Shown here in pieces: positions 31,097 through 40,446 of a stretch of DNA of 64,000 nt. The notes below the pieces were generated by a model that was not told where the DNA came from, searched no databases, and saw nothing but the letters and a program-made list of their open reading frames with translations. The translations under genes and the position numbers were made by a program. The DNA lies in assembly GCA_949287835.1 (NCBI GenBank), contig CASEHV010000011.1:1-64000 (forward strand), read 5' to 3'. How positions within the stretch are numbered: the first letter of the stretch is position 1; the number at the start of each line of letters is the position of its first letter. This stretch comes from an uncultured Helicobacter sp. Its GTDB lineage: Bacteria; Campylobacterota; Campylobacteria; Campylobacterales; Helicobacteraceae.

Positions 31097-32212
31097 ATGT
31101 CTGAGAGAATATCACTGAAACTACCAGAAGGTTTTTGCAAAGATGCAAAAGAGGCTTATACGCTACCTGCGAAGTATTACACTTCAAAGGAAGTGTTCGA
31201 TTATGAGGCAGAGAAGATTTTCGCGAAAGATTGGATTTGTGTCGCACATATCTGTGAGGTGAGTAAGCCAAACGACTACATTACGCGTGAGATTTTGAAT
31301 GAAGAGATTCTCATACTGCGTGGGCGCGACAATGTCTTGCGTGCATTCTATAACGTCTGTCCGCACAGGGGGCATAGGGTAATGCAAGGCTCTGGCGTGG
31401 CAAAAAATGAGCTTGTCTGCCCTTATCACGCGTGGGCTTATAAGCACGATGGCACGCTTTCTAGTGCGAGAAACTGCAACAATGTCTATAATTTTAAGAA
31501 AGATGACTTCTGCCTTACCCCGCTAAAATGCGAGGAGTATGGTGGCTTTGTGTTTATCAATATGGACCCAGATTGCACAAAAAGTGTCGAGCAGCAATTG
31601 CCCGGTCTAAAAGATGCAATCCTTAAGGCTAGACCTGAGATGTATGATTTGAAACTTGCGGCTAGATTCGTAACCCGCACTCCTGCAAATTGGAAAAACA
31701 TCGTGGATAATTACATGGAATGCTACCACTGCGCCCCCGCACACCCGGGCTTCTCTAGCTCTGTGCAAGTGGGCAAATATTGGCATAATATGTATGAGAA
31801 TTGGACACTGCAATACGGGCTTGCCATTCCCTCAGACAAATCCTTTAATTTCGAAGGAGAGTCTTCATTCTCTGGATTCTGGCTGTGGCCTTGCACAATG
31901 TGGAATGCAACTCCTATGCCCGGAATGCTGACTGCGATTTTTGAGTTCCCCATAGATTCTGAGACGACATTGCAAAATTATGATATTTTCTTTACCAATG
32001 AGGAGCTAACGCAGCAGCAAAAAGACTTGATTGAATGGTATCGCGATGTCTTCCGCCCAGAGGATTTGCGTCTTGTAGAGAGTGTGCAGAAAGGACTGCA
32101 CTCACGAGGCTACAAAGGACAGGGCAGAATCATGGCAGATGACAGCAGCTCGGGTATATCTGAGCACGGCATAGCTTATTTTCATAATCTTGTGGCAAGT
32201 AAGTATGAGTAG
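31097..32212 (+). CDS. Rieske non-haem iron oxygenase, quaternary-ammonium type (CntA/GbcA-like)
   Basis: Oxygenase alpha subunit that would use O2 and reductant to cleave or demethylate a quaternary amine. From ATG 31097 (AAGGAG upstream) it is 371 residues. Rieske [2Fe-2S] ligands are Cys88/His90 (CPHRGH) and Cys108/His111 (CPYH). The mononuclear iron site is in NYMECYHCAPAHP with His211 and His216, and an acidic ligand is probable at Asp323. Glu208 stands where Asp sits in most Rieske oxygenases, as reported for carnitine monooxygenase CntA. No reductase gene (CntB/GbcB type) is adjacent. The substrate is inferred from the BCCT neighbour: carnitine, glycine betaine or stachydrine-like. Confidence 0.82.
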   Translation: MSERISLKLPEGFCKDAKEAYTLPAKYYTSKEVFDYEAEKIFAKDWICVAHICEVSKPNDYITREILNEEILILRGRDNVLRAFYNVCPHRGHRVMQGSGVAKNELVCPYHAWAYKHDGTLSSARNCNNVYNFKKDDFCLTPLKCEEYGGFVFINMDPDCTKSVEQQLPGLKDAILKARPEMYDLKLAARFVTRTPANWKNIVDNYMECYHCAPAHPGFSSSVQVGKYWHNMYENWTLQYGLAIPSDKSFNFEGESSFSGFWLWPCTMWNATPMPGMLTAIFEFPIDSETTLQNYDIFFTNEELTQQQKDLIEWYRDVFRPEDLRLVESVQKGLHSRGYKGQGRIMADDSSSGISEHGIAYFHNLVASKYE

Positions 32213-32218
32213 GAAGTA

Positions 32219-32234
32219 GGGGGGGGGGGGGGGG
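32219..32234 (+). repeat. G16 tract after the oxygenase stop codon
   Basis: Sixteen G residues begin 7 bases past the oxygenase stop. They lie in no supported coding frame. They may affect mRNA 3' structure, or may be the stub of a lost phase-variable gene. Confidence 0.85.
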
Positions 32235-32780
32235 TAAAATGGAGGGGGTTTTGTGACATTTTTTATGGTTTGGATTCTAAAGGATAGAATCTTAAATGAC
32301 GTATTTGGTATTGGAAAATGAGTGAGACTTAGCGATAGATTCTAAAGATTTTTCGACAAATGTTCAAAATCAAAGAGCAAGTTTTGTCATAGCATAAAAA
32401 TTGCAAAGAATATCTTTATTTACGAGGTTTTAGATGGTGGAATATGTCAATGTAAAACATATAACAAGGCAATACAGATATATAATGGGATTAATATGAA
32501 AGTAACTTTTTCTTTTATGCAATACGAAATCATTGAAATAGCATTTTTTCAAAAGACACAAGTGTGTGGACAGTTACATGGGAGTAGCTTTTTGATGATT
32601 TGTCGCAAAGATTTAAGAATGAAAAAGAGTATTTTTAGGTTCTATAATATACTTAAGCAACTACCAAGTAATGTTAAAGAAAGATTAAAAAACAATCTTA
32701 AAAGTAATTATCACCCTTTTGTATTACTTTGCAAAAATAACTTACAAGAACTTAATTTATTCTTTAAATCATCACTTCCC
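32235..32780. other. Intergenic region between oxygenase and eno
   Basis: About 550 bases. A short hairpin GATTCT...AGAATC (32273-32291) may end the cassette transcript. A 107-codon open frame (32496-32819) with a weak ribosome site overlaps the 3' end of eno and has no recognisable features; I do not treat it as a gene. No reductase remnant was found. Confidence 0.4.
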
Positions 32781-34055
32781 TTACCTCACAAAAAGATTCT
32801 GTGCGTTATAGCTAAGTAATTTATTTGTATGTCGTAATTCAAGCAGTCTGTTATACTTAGCGTTTCTCTCGCCTCTAGCGGGTGCTCCTGTTTTAATTTG
32901 TCCTGCATTGACTGCCACGCTCAAATCAGAGATAAAAGAATCCTCACTCTCGCCACTTCTATGGCTAATTATTGTATTATATCCGCTACTTTGGGCTAGT
33001 TTGATAGCATCTAGGGTTTGGGTTACCGTGCCTATTTGATTTGGTTTGATTAAAATGGCATTTGCGATATTTTTGCTAATACCCTCTTTTAGAATCTCTG
33101 TATTTGTTACAAATAAATCATCGCCGACAAGCTGCACTTTGTTGCCTATTCTTTTCGTCATATCTGCCCAGCCACTCCAATCATCTTCGCTTAAGCCGTC
33201 CTCTATTGACACTATGGGATATTTTGATATTAGATTCTCATAATATGATATTAAAGCATTTGAATCTAGTTTTTTATCCTCACCTTTTAGATGATAGACA
33301 CCGTTGTCATAAAACTCGCTACTTGCTATATCAAGTGCTATTGCTATCTCACTACCTGCCTTATAACCAGCCTTTTGTATAGCTTCCATAATATAAATTA
33401 TTGGTTCTTCATTATTATTTAGATTTGGGGCAAATCCACCTTCATCGCCTATTCCTGTGCTTAGATTTCTGCTTTTTAGAATCTCTTTTAATGTATGATA
33501 CACTTCTACACTAGCCCTAAGTGCCCTTTTGAAACAATCAAAGCCTAGTGGCATAATCATATATTCTTGGAAATCTACATTATTATCTGCATGTGAGCCA
33601 CCGTTAATAATATTTAGCATAGGAGCAGGAAGTGTAGTTGCATTGATTCCGCCTAGATATTTAAATAATGGTGTGTTAAGAGAAATAGCTGCTGCCCTAG
33701 CAATTGCCATAGATACGCCAAGGGTTGCATTGGCACCTAATTTCTCATAATTGTTTGTATTATCAACTGCTTTTAGGACATAATCGATACTCATCTGTCT
33801 GTAAGCCTCAACACCTATAAGCTCCCTTGATATAATCTCTGTTACATTAGCACAAGCCTTTAAAACTCCCTTGCCTAAAAAACGTGATTTATCATCATCT
33901 CTCAATTCTAACGCTTCTCTCTTGCCAGTGCTAGCGCCACTTGGCACAATAGCACTTCCTATGCTGCCATCGCTAAGGGTAACTTTAACGCAAATAGTGG
34001 GATTACCTCGGCTGTCTAATACTTCAAACGCATCAAGTTCTTTGATTACTGTCAT
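32781..34055 (-). CDS. eno: Enolase
   Basis: Glycolytic/gluconeogenic enzyme interconverting 2-phosphoglycerate and phosphoenolpyruvate. The 424-residue protein has the N-terminal [23 protein letters not shown], the acid residues in [10 protein letters not shown], metal Asp in VGDDLFVTN and the [15 protein letters not shown] signature. It starts at ATG 34055 behind AAGGAATCTCA. It is divergent from rnpB. Complete. Confidence 0.97.
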   Translation of the reverse strand: MTVIKELDAFEVLDSRGNPTICVKVTLSDGSIGSAIVPSGASTGKREALELRDDDKSRFLGKGVLKACANVTEIISRELIGVEAYRQMSIDYVLKAVDNTNNYEKLGANATLGVSMAIARAAAISLNTPLFKYLGGINATTLPAPMLNIINGGSHADNNVDFQEYMIMPLGFDCFKRALRASVEVYHTLKEILKSRNLSTGIGDEGGFAPNLNNNEEPIIYIMEAIQKAGYKAGSEIAIALDIASSEFYDNGVYHLKGEDKKLDSNALISYYENLISKYPIVSIEDGLSEDDWSGWADMTKRIGNKVQLVGDDLFVTNTEILKEGISKNIANAILIKPNQIGTVTQTLDAIKLAQSSGYNTIISHRSGESEDSFISDLSVAVNAGQIKTGAPARGERNAKYNRLLELRHTNKLLSYNAQNLFVR

Positions 34056-34139
34056 TGAGATTCCTTAAATATAGATATAAAGTAATGTTAGCATATAAAA
34101 TAGCAGATTTTTTTTAAATGTTTTGTTATTATTAGATTC

Positions 34140-34449
34140 GGTGTAGCGGGTAATTGCTATTATTGTAGAGGAAAGTCCGAGCTGCAGAGATAGGATTCCA
34201 TTTAACAAATGGCTAGGGTAACCTAAGAGATAGTGCAACAGAAATATACCGCCCAAGTCTTTGGGTAAGGGTGAAAAGGCGGGGTAAGAGCCCACCGATT
34301 TTTTGGTAACAAAAAATGCTATGCAAACCTAATCCGCAGCAAGAATAGCAGGTTAGTATCTCAAATTTTAGCTATTCGCTAGAGTGGCATTGTGAAATGT
34401 CGCCAAGATAAATAATTACCTAATACAGAACTCGGCTTATAGCTACACC
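34140..34449 (+). ncRNA. rnpB: RNase P RNA
   Basis: Catalytic RNA of RNase P, which matures tRNA 5' ends. The conserved 5' core GAGGAAAGTCCG is at 34168-34179. The P-loop elements ACAGAAATATACCGCC and AAGGGTGAAAAGGCGG follow. The 3' core ACAGAACTCGGCTTAT precedes the closing strand. The ends are defined by pairing of GGTGTAGC (34140-34147) with GCTACACC (34442-34449), the P1 helix. About 310 nt, a bacterial type A layout. A few bases at either end are uncertain. Confidence 0.93.
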
Positions 34450-34505
34450 TTAGCAGGAATCTTTTTTGCTTTATTTGTAAATATACGAACTTTAAGGATA
34501 TTGCA

Positions 34506-35153
34506 ATGGTATTTTTTGTAAGACATATCTCCTTATTTATTCATATAACATGCACTATACTATTAGCATCTTTGCTTGTCGGGTGCTTTGGTAGCGTAAA
34601 GTCGGAGTATTATTCCACTGTGTTGCCAACATACGATTTTGACACAAATGCCCCTACTATCATAGTCGCGGACCCATGGGATTTATCCTCTAAATATTAC
34701 GCTGGAATCGCACTTGAGCATTTCAAAAAGAGGGGATTTAATAATATTTATTTGCAGGGGCAAATCGACCAATCCTTTGCAAGAAATGTTATATATGTGA
34801 AAGTTGGAAAGGAGAGATTAGACCCCTCTACTAACTATCAATATAAATTTAACGCCAGTGGTGTATGTAATGTGATAAATGGAGTTCCATCATGCGTTAT
34901 CGATACTAGCAATAGCGATACTTCAAAAAAGACAATTAAACGCACAGTAATGGACGTCTATAAAGTAACATTTGATTGGTATGATGTGTATAAAAAAGCT
35001 AGAATCTTATATGTGGCAGGTAGTTCTACGGTAGATGCACAAAAACATACAGATCTAGAGGTTGTAAATAGCCTAATTGGCAACACCATAAAAAGAATGG
35101 AATTTAAAAGACCTGTGCAGTATGTATATAATGGCTCGGTATCATCAAAGTAA
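34506..35153 (+). CDS. Lipoprotein of unknown function
   Basis: A 215-residue predicted lipoprotein: a hydrophobic signal (residues 7-26) ends in LLVGC with Cys27 as lipidation site. The mature part is not recognised; it resembles small DUF-type Helicobacter lipoproteins and has the stretch IIVADPWDLSSKYYAGIAL. It starts at ATG 34506 behind AAGGATATTGC and its stop overlaps the ung ATG (TAATG), so the two are co-translated, probably without functional linkage. Confidence 0.75.
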   Translation: MVFFVRHISLFIHITCTILLASLLVGCFGSVKSEYYSTVLPTYDFDTNAPTIIVADPWDLSSKYYAGIALEHFKKRGFNNIYLQGQIDQSFARNVIYVKVGKERLDPSTNYQYKFNASGVCNVINGVPSCVIDTSNSDTSKKTIKRTVMDVYKVTFDWYDVYKKARILYVAGSSTVDAQKHTDLEVVNSLIGNTIKRMEFKRPVQYVYNGSVSSK

Positions 35154-35845
35154 TGCCTATACCACGAACGCTTAGTAAAGATTGGGCAGATTTATTAAAA
35201 GATGAGTTTGATAAACCATATTTCCTTGAAATTATTTCTCACTACAAACAAGCCATTAGCAACACAGTGGTGTTTCCACATAATGAATTAATCTTTAATG
35301 CCTTTAATCTAACGCCGTTAAAATCGCTTCGCATAGTCATACTAGGGCAGGACCCCTATCATGGTAGCGTTGTAAAAAATGGTATTGAGATTCCACAGGC
35401 TATGGGACTTAGCTTTAGTGTCAATAGAGATATTCCCCTGCCACCTAGTCTAAAGAATATTTATAAAGAAATCGAAAGCACATTAGGAATCAGTATGCCA
35501 AATCACGGTGATTTAAGCAAGTGGGCTAAAGATGGTGTGCTTTTATTAAATTCGATTCTAAGTGTGGAAAAAAATAAACCAAGCTCTCATAAGCATTTTG
35601 GCTGGGAAATATTCACAGATGCAGTAATACAGAGAATCTCACAGACAAAAGAGGGGATTATATTTCTATTATGGGGAAATTTCGCAAAGAAAAAACTGCC
35701 TTTAATTAGTGATAAACATATAGCATTAGTAGCCCCTCACCCAAGCCCACTTGCTAGAGGATTTGTCGGCTCTGATATATTTCTAAGGGCAAATCAATCT
35801 CTAATATCATTAGGAAAAGAGCCTATGGATTGGCGGATAATATAG
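35153..35845 (+). CDS. ung: Uracil-DNA glycosylase
   Basis: Removes uracil from DNA at the start of base excision repair. The 230-residue family 1 enzyme shows the water-activating motif VILGQDPYHG, the uracil-pocket FSVNRDIPLPPSL, LLLNSILSVEKNKPSSH and the DNA-minor-groove loop APHPSPLA. It starts at ATG 35153, overlapping the lipoprotein stop. Normal length. Confidence 0.96.
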   Translation: MPIPRTLSKDWADLLKDEFDKPYFLEIISHYKQAISNTVVFPHNELIFNAFNLTPLKSLRIVILGQDPYHGSVVKNGIEIPQAMGLSFSVNRDIPLPPSLKNIYKEIESTLGISMPNHGDLSKWAKDGVLLLNSILSVEKNKPSSHKHFGWEIFTDAVIQRISQTKEGIIFLLWGNFAKKKLPLISDKHIALVAPHPSPLARGFVGSDIFLRANQSLISLGKEPMDWRII

Positions 35846-36093
35846 TATATCTTTTGTCTGAGAGTAAAACGGGGTTAAAAATCACAAATTAGGTTTTAGT
35901 TTTTATCTTGAAATTATAAATTTAAGTTTATCAACTAAAAAGAAATTGCTTATTAAAAAATGATGTCTTAAAATTTAATTAGTTAATTTAGTCTCTTACA
36001 AGGGGTGATTAGAGTTGTCTGGAATAAACAAAAAGACTTTAGTGTTAGCAAAGATTGCTTATCTTTAATCTTCTGCTTGGAGTGATTCGCATG

Positions 36094-38616
36094 TTACTCT
36101 GGTGCTACTACCTTGCTATCATCTATGACAAAATCCACATATTCGGATTTGAATCCATGATTTGCAATACTATTATAATGCTGCGCTGCTGCGTTGTAGT
36201 TCCCCTCCTCTTGATACAATAATCCCAAAGCATATTTACTCTCATAATTCACGCTAGAATCCATTTTTGATAATTGCAACAATAAACTTGCGGCATTCTT
36301 ATATCCAGCACCAATGGCTGCAAGTGCACCCATTAATCTAGTATTACTATCATCTTCTCCTAGCGTGTTAATTAATCTATCATAGATTGCATAGCTTTCT
36401 TGAAAATTTTGCTGATAGATATTTAATAATCCTAGTGCCTGTAAAACGCCATTTGAATTACCTGCTTGAGTGCTTAATTTATTATTTAAAATCTCTTTTT
36501 CTTTGTCTAAGTTACCCGTTATAAATCCTGTGTATATATATAATTCTCTTGCTAGATTTGGACCATAGAATACATTATCAAGGTTTATCGTGTTATCTCT
36601 AAAGAGATATTGCAGATTTAGCACGGAGGTCTTGATATTTGAACCATAATTCTTAGCTAAATCAAACAATATATTAGAGACAATGTCGTTTGGTTGATAT
36701 GTTTTTAATCTTTGGAATCCACCTACGATATTATTAATATCCCGTGAGTGCATGGCACTAATAGATTGAAATGCTAGATAAATGGCACGGTTCTCATTAG
36801 CAGGAGGGATATATGTGGATATAGACTTAGGGTCATTTGCCCAATTTCTTATTCTATTATACAAGTCAATCTCTGCTTGCGGTAATTTGCTTTCCTGAAT
36901 GCTTTGTGCGACATTTGTGTTTAGAGTTTGAGTATTTTTATAGATTAGATTCCCCGTTACTACTGCAAAAACGCCAGATTGCACATCTGCATTATCAAGA
37001 TGATATGCTCTCAAGAAATGTTTATAAGCATTTCCAAAATCACCCATTTGCGCGTATATCAAGCCAAGATTGTAATGCAGAACTGAGTGATTTGGATTCT
37101 GTGTTATGTATTGTTTCATAATAGCAAGTGAGCCTCGTAAGTCGTTATGATTAATACGTTTTAGTGCTTGTGCTATGCTAACATTAATATTTGATATAGT
37201 AGCACCACGAACAAGTATTGCCTTACTCTCCTCGAGATTCCCCATATTAATCTTAGAATCTAAAACACCATCAGATATAATATTTAATGCCTCACTCACA
37301 TTAAATACGCGATAGGGTGCATAGTAGAACAGAATCTTGCTTGTAAGTAAATTTGAATGTTCAAATGTCCTATTCCAAAACTCACTCTGTGCTAATTGCA
37401 CGTCAAACATAGTAGGAGAAACTCTAGCTTTTATTGGATATGGATTATCCATGCCCTTACTTGCCTCATCTTGCCCAAACTCATCTATAATCTTTGCAGA
37501 TTCTATAAAATCGCCAAGCTTTAGACTAACTAGCTGCATAGTCATCTTAGCATTCCAATCATCTGGATAATCTAGCATATAACTATATATATGTCCCCTT
37601 GCTGCATTTAGGCTACCCTGCCTTGCTAGTAGCTGTCCTAGGGCTAACTCATCTTTCTTTTCTGCCACTGCTTTGAGATTATCGTATGCTTGAATATTAT
37701 CATTAAATAGCATATATATCTTTGCTGCAAGCCTTTTGGAATCTTTATCAAAACCATTGCTATTATCATGGCTAAGAGGAGATAGAGTCTCAAAGTATTG
37801 CCCATTGTAATATTGGCTTAAGGCATAGGAGTAGGCATACGGTGGGAGATTGCTTAGCTGATTCACATAGGCATTTGCTATATTTATATAGTATCTGTAT
37901 CTATTCATATCACCTAGCTTAAAGGAGCTAACTGCCGCATTAATGGCGCTTAATGTTATATCCTCACCTGCGTTTATGGCTTGGTCGTAGTATTGTATGC
38001 TTTTTTCATAGTCTTTAGATTTTGCATTAATGACACCTAGGTTGTAATTGGCAATCGATTTTGAATAATTCGCGATTTGATTAAAAAGATTTAGTGCCTC
38101 CTCTCTACTGCCACTTTTATATAGTGCATCTGCCTTTTGTATGAGTAAAAGTAGATTCTTATCATCAACGACAGGTGGCTTTGCGGTAATATTATCTAAT
38201 GAGGGAAGAGAGGCTAATCCACTATTTATTCCAGAATCTTGTATGCTATTATTACTAGAATTTGCATTTCCACCACTAGCATTATTAGCAGAAGATGAGC
38301 TAGATTGCTGCATATTTGCATTATCGCTAATCTCTTGTGTATCTTTATTTGGTCTAAAGGCACTTACAAGGATTAGAATAATAATTATCAAAAACAATAA
38401 TGCCAATACTACAAGTAATATACGTTTTGTAGTTGTATTTAATTTTTCATCAAGCCCTCTAATGATAGGAATATCCTTAGCATTATCCTTAGCAAAATTC
38501 TCTAGTGGCGTGAATAATGCCATAAGTTTATTTGGCTTTTTTTTGACTTCTTGTGTCGCACCCCCCTCCCCATTGGCACTATCGTTACTATCTTTCTCTT
38601 TATCCTCTTCTGCCAT
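36094..38616 (-). CDS. Large TPR-repeat membrane protein, probably flagellar-motor disk protein (PflB-like)
   Basis: An 840-residue protein with a charged cytoplasmic N-terminus (1-64), one membrane helix (about 65-86, RILLVVLALLFLIIIILI) and a Ser/Asn/Gln-rich linker (about 97-130). A long helical TPR array follows to the C-terminus in the periplasm (for example SVLHYNLGLIYAQMGDFGNAYKHF and YALGLLYQEEGNYNAA). This architecture fits PflB, which with PflA makes the periplasmic scaffold around epsilonproteobacterial motors; another TPR protein cannot be excluded. It starts at ATG 38616 and stands alone. The assignment rests on layout, not on a recognised sequence signature. Confidence 0.6.
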   Translation of the reverse strand: MAEEDKEKDSNDSANGEGGATQEVKKKPNKLMALFTPLENFAKDNAKDIPIIRGLDEKLNTTTKRILLVVLALLFLIIIILILVSAFRPNKDTQEISDNANMQQSSSSSANNASGGNANSSNNSIQDSGINSGLASLPSLDNITAKPPVVDDKNLLLLIQKADALYKSGSREEALNLFNQIANYSKSIANYNLGVINAKSKDYEKSIQYYDQAINAGEDITLSAINAAVSSFKLGDMNRYRYYINIANAYVNQLSNLPPYAYSYALSQYYNGQYFETLSPLSHDNSNGFDKDSKRLAAKIYMLFNDNIQAYDNLKAVAEKKDELALGQLLARQGSLNAARGHIYSYMLDYPDDWNAKMTMQLVSLKLGDFIESAKIIDEFGQDEASKGMDNPYPIKARVSPTMFDVQLAQSEFWNRTFEHSNLLTSKILFYYAPYRVFNVSEALNIISDGVLDSKINMGNLEESKAILVRGATISNINVSIAQALKRINHNDLRGSLAIMKQYITQNPNHSVLHYNLGLIYAQMGDFGNAYKHFLRAYHLDNADVQSGVFAVVTGNLIYKNTQTLNTNVAQSIQESKLPQAEIDLYNRIRNWANDPKSISTYIPPANENRAIYLAFQSISAMHSRDINNIVGGFQRLKTYQPNDIVSNILFDLAKNYGSNIKTSVLNLQYLFRDNTINLDNVFYGPNLARELYIYTGFITGNLDKEKEILNNKLSTQAGNSNGVLQALGLLNIYQQNFQESYAIYDRLINTLGEDDSNTRLMGALAAIGAGYKNAASLLLQLSKMDSSVNYESKYALGLLYQEEGNYNAAAQHYNSIANHGFKSEYVDFVIDDSKVVAPE

Positions 38617-38722
38617 TAAAATATCCTAATCTAAGCTATGAGACACTTAATTATATCACAAAAGCATATTCAAGAATTTCCATGAGTTATAATTGCATAT
38701 ATTTCATTACTAGGATATATCG

Positions 38723-39967
38723 ATGAAACCTATGTTAAAAGATTGCATAACAAAGAACAATATAAATGATATAGAATCACCCTGCTATGTATTAAACTAT
38801 GAATCCTTGCAATACAACGTAAAACTCCTATCTAGCATAGCAGAGCAAAGCGGGGCAAAAATACTTGTAGCACTAAAGGGATATAGTTTTTGGCGCGAGT
38901 TTGGACCCATTAGAGAGTATCTGCATGGAGCCACCTGTAGCGGAGTAAATGAGACTAGACTTGCTTATGAGGAAATTGCAAATAATAGTGAAGCAAAAGA
39001 GATATGTGTTTTCTCTCCAGCTTATAAAGAATCTCAGATTAAAGAAATAATAAAATATGCAACCCACATTATATTTAATTCGCTAAATCAATATAGCAAT
39101 CTAGCCCATATAATAAAAAGTAAAGAATCTATACAAATAGGTCTTCGCATAAATCCAATGTATAGCGAGGTAGAGACAGATATTTATAATCCATGCGTAA
39201 AGCAAAGCAGACTAGGAATTATTCCAGAAGAATTTTATAAAAACATAGAATCCTTAGCACGAAAGACAAATCAAGAAAGCAAAGAGTTTTTCAAAGAGCA
39301 TTTTGACGGACTTCATTTTCATACATTATGCGAACAAGATTCTGCGGTGTTAGAGAGGACATTAGAACATGTAATAAAACATTTTGGAGATTATATTAAA
39401 GAATGCAAATGGATAAATTTTGGCGGCGGACATCATATTACGAGAAAAGATTATGATATTTATAGATTAATTCGTATTATAAAAGATTTCAAAAAAGAAT
39501 ATAACACAGAGGTATTCTTAGAGCCCGGAGAAGCAGTTGGGTGGCAATGTGGCGATTTAATTGGCGAGGTAATTGATATTGTAGAGAATCATGGCAAGGT
39601 AGCTATACTTGATATAAGTGCTAGTTGCCACATGCCAGACTGCCTAGAGATGCCATATCGACCAGAGTGCTACAAAATATCACGACAATCCTGCGAAATA
39701 GAAGATGACTTAGGAATTGGCATAGGGGAGTATCAATACAGATTTGGAGGACCTACATGCCTTGCCGGGGATATTATCGGAGATTATAGTTTTTCTACTC
39801 CTCTAAACATAGGCGACAGAATTGCATTTTGCGATATGATGCACTATACGATTGTAAAAAATACAACATTTAATGGCATAGAATTACCATCTCTTGGGGT
39901 AATGAAAAATGGGGAATTTAAGATTCTAAAAAGATTTGACTATAATCATTTCAAGGATAGAAATTAA
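38723..39967 (+). CDS. nspC: Carboxynorspermidine decarboxylase
   Basis: A PLP enzyme of the alanine-racemase-fold decarboxylase group that makes spermidine or norspermidine from the carboxy precursor in the alternative polyamine route. The 414-residue protein has the PLP lysine in LVALKGYSFW (about Lys52). FDGLHFHTLCEQ, the phosphate loop NFGGGHHITR, LEPGEAVGW and the closing FCDMMHYTIVKNTTFNG, typical of NspC, are also present. It starts at ATG 38723. The partner carboxyspermidine dehydrogenase gene is not in this window. Confidence 0.93.
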   Translation: MKPMLKDCITKNNINDIESPCYVLNYESLQYNVKLLSSIAEQSGAKILVALKGYSFWREFGPIREYLHGATCSGVNETRLAYEEIANNSEAKEICVFSPAYKESQIKEIIKYATHIIFNSLNQYSNLAHIIKSKESIQIGLRINPMYSEVETDIYNPCVKQSRLGIIPEEFYKNIESLARKTNQESKEFFKEHFDGLHFHTLCEQDSAVLERTLEHVIKHFGDYIKECKWINFGGGHHITRKDYDIYRLIRIIKDFKKEYNTEVFLEPGEAVGWQCGDLIGEVIDIVENHGKVAILDISASCHMPDCLEMPYRPECYKISRQSCEIEDDLGIGIGEYQYRFGGPTCLAGDIIGDYSFSTPLNIGDRIAFCDMMHYTIVKNTTFNGIELPSLGVMKNGEFKILKRFDYNHFKDRN

Positions 39968-40033
39968 ACATAAATACTTGAATAAAAATAAAAAATATGT
40001 AACAATGTAACCACGACTTTACAAGGATATAAC

Positions 40034-40324
40034 ATGTGGGAAAATGCAAATAATGAAGACGGAATGTTTGAGGGAACACCCATTGGCAAATGGAAAGAAG
40101 TAGTTTTTAACGCCAGTAGAGGTTTAGCAGAAAGTGAGCTAGAAAGACTGCTAGAGGAGTTGGCATTGTATGAAATGGCATTTGAGGATAGTGACATTGA
40201 TATAAATCTACGAGAGCTATTCTACAAAGCACATCATGATGAAGCTTTTAAACAGCGATTGCAGGAGAGAAAAAATAGCATAGCAATAGAATCTATGTCA
40301 AAGATTCTTAGCGAAAATGAATGA
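40034..40324 (+). CDS. Small acidic protein upstream of the hydrogenase small subunit
   Basis: Not recognised. A 96-residue acidic, mostly helical protein without Cys, signal or membrane segment, starting at ATG 40034 behind ACAAGGATATAAC. It lies 122 bases before hydA in the same direction. The clear ribosome site and the codon use argue that it is real. It could share a transcript with nspC or hydA. No function is proposed. Confidence 0.6.
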   Translation: MWENANNEDGMFEGTPIGKWKEVVFNASRGLAESELERLLEELALYEMAFEDSDIDINLRELFYKAHHDEAFKQRLQERKNSIAIESMSKILSENE

Positions 40325-40446
40325 TAGTTTCACAAAAAAGCATGAAATATAGAAACTATTTTTCACAGACTCTATTTTTTATGTGAATAATCCTATCTTT
40401 TATAGTAGAATCTACATTACCCGAAACTGACCTTTAAGGATAAAAC

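Noticed and set aside
32496-32819. 107-codon ORF between the oxygenase and eno
   Set aside because: No recognisable features, weak ribosome site, and it overlaps the antisense 3' end of eno.
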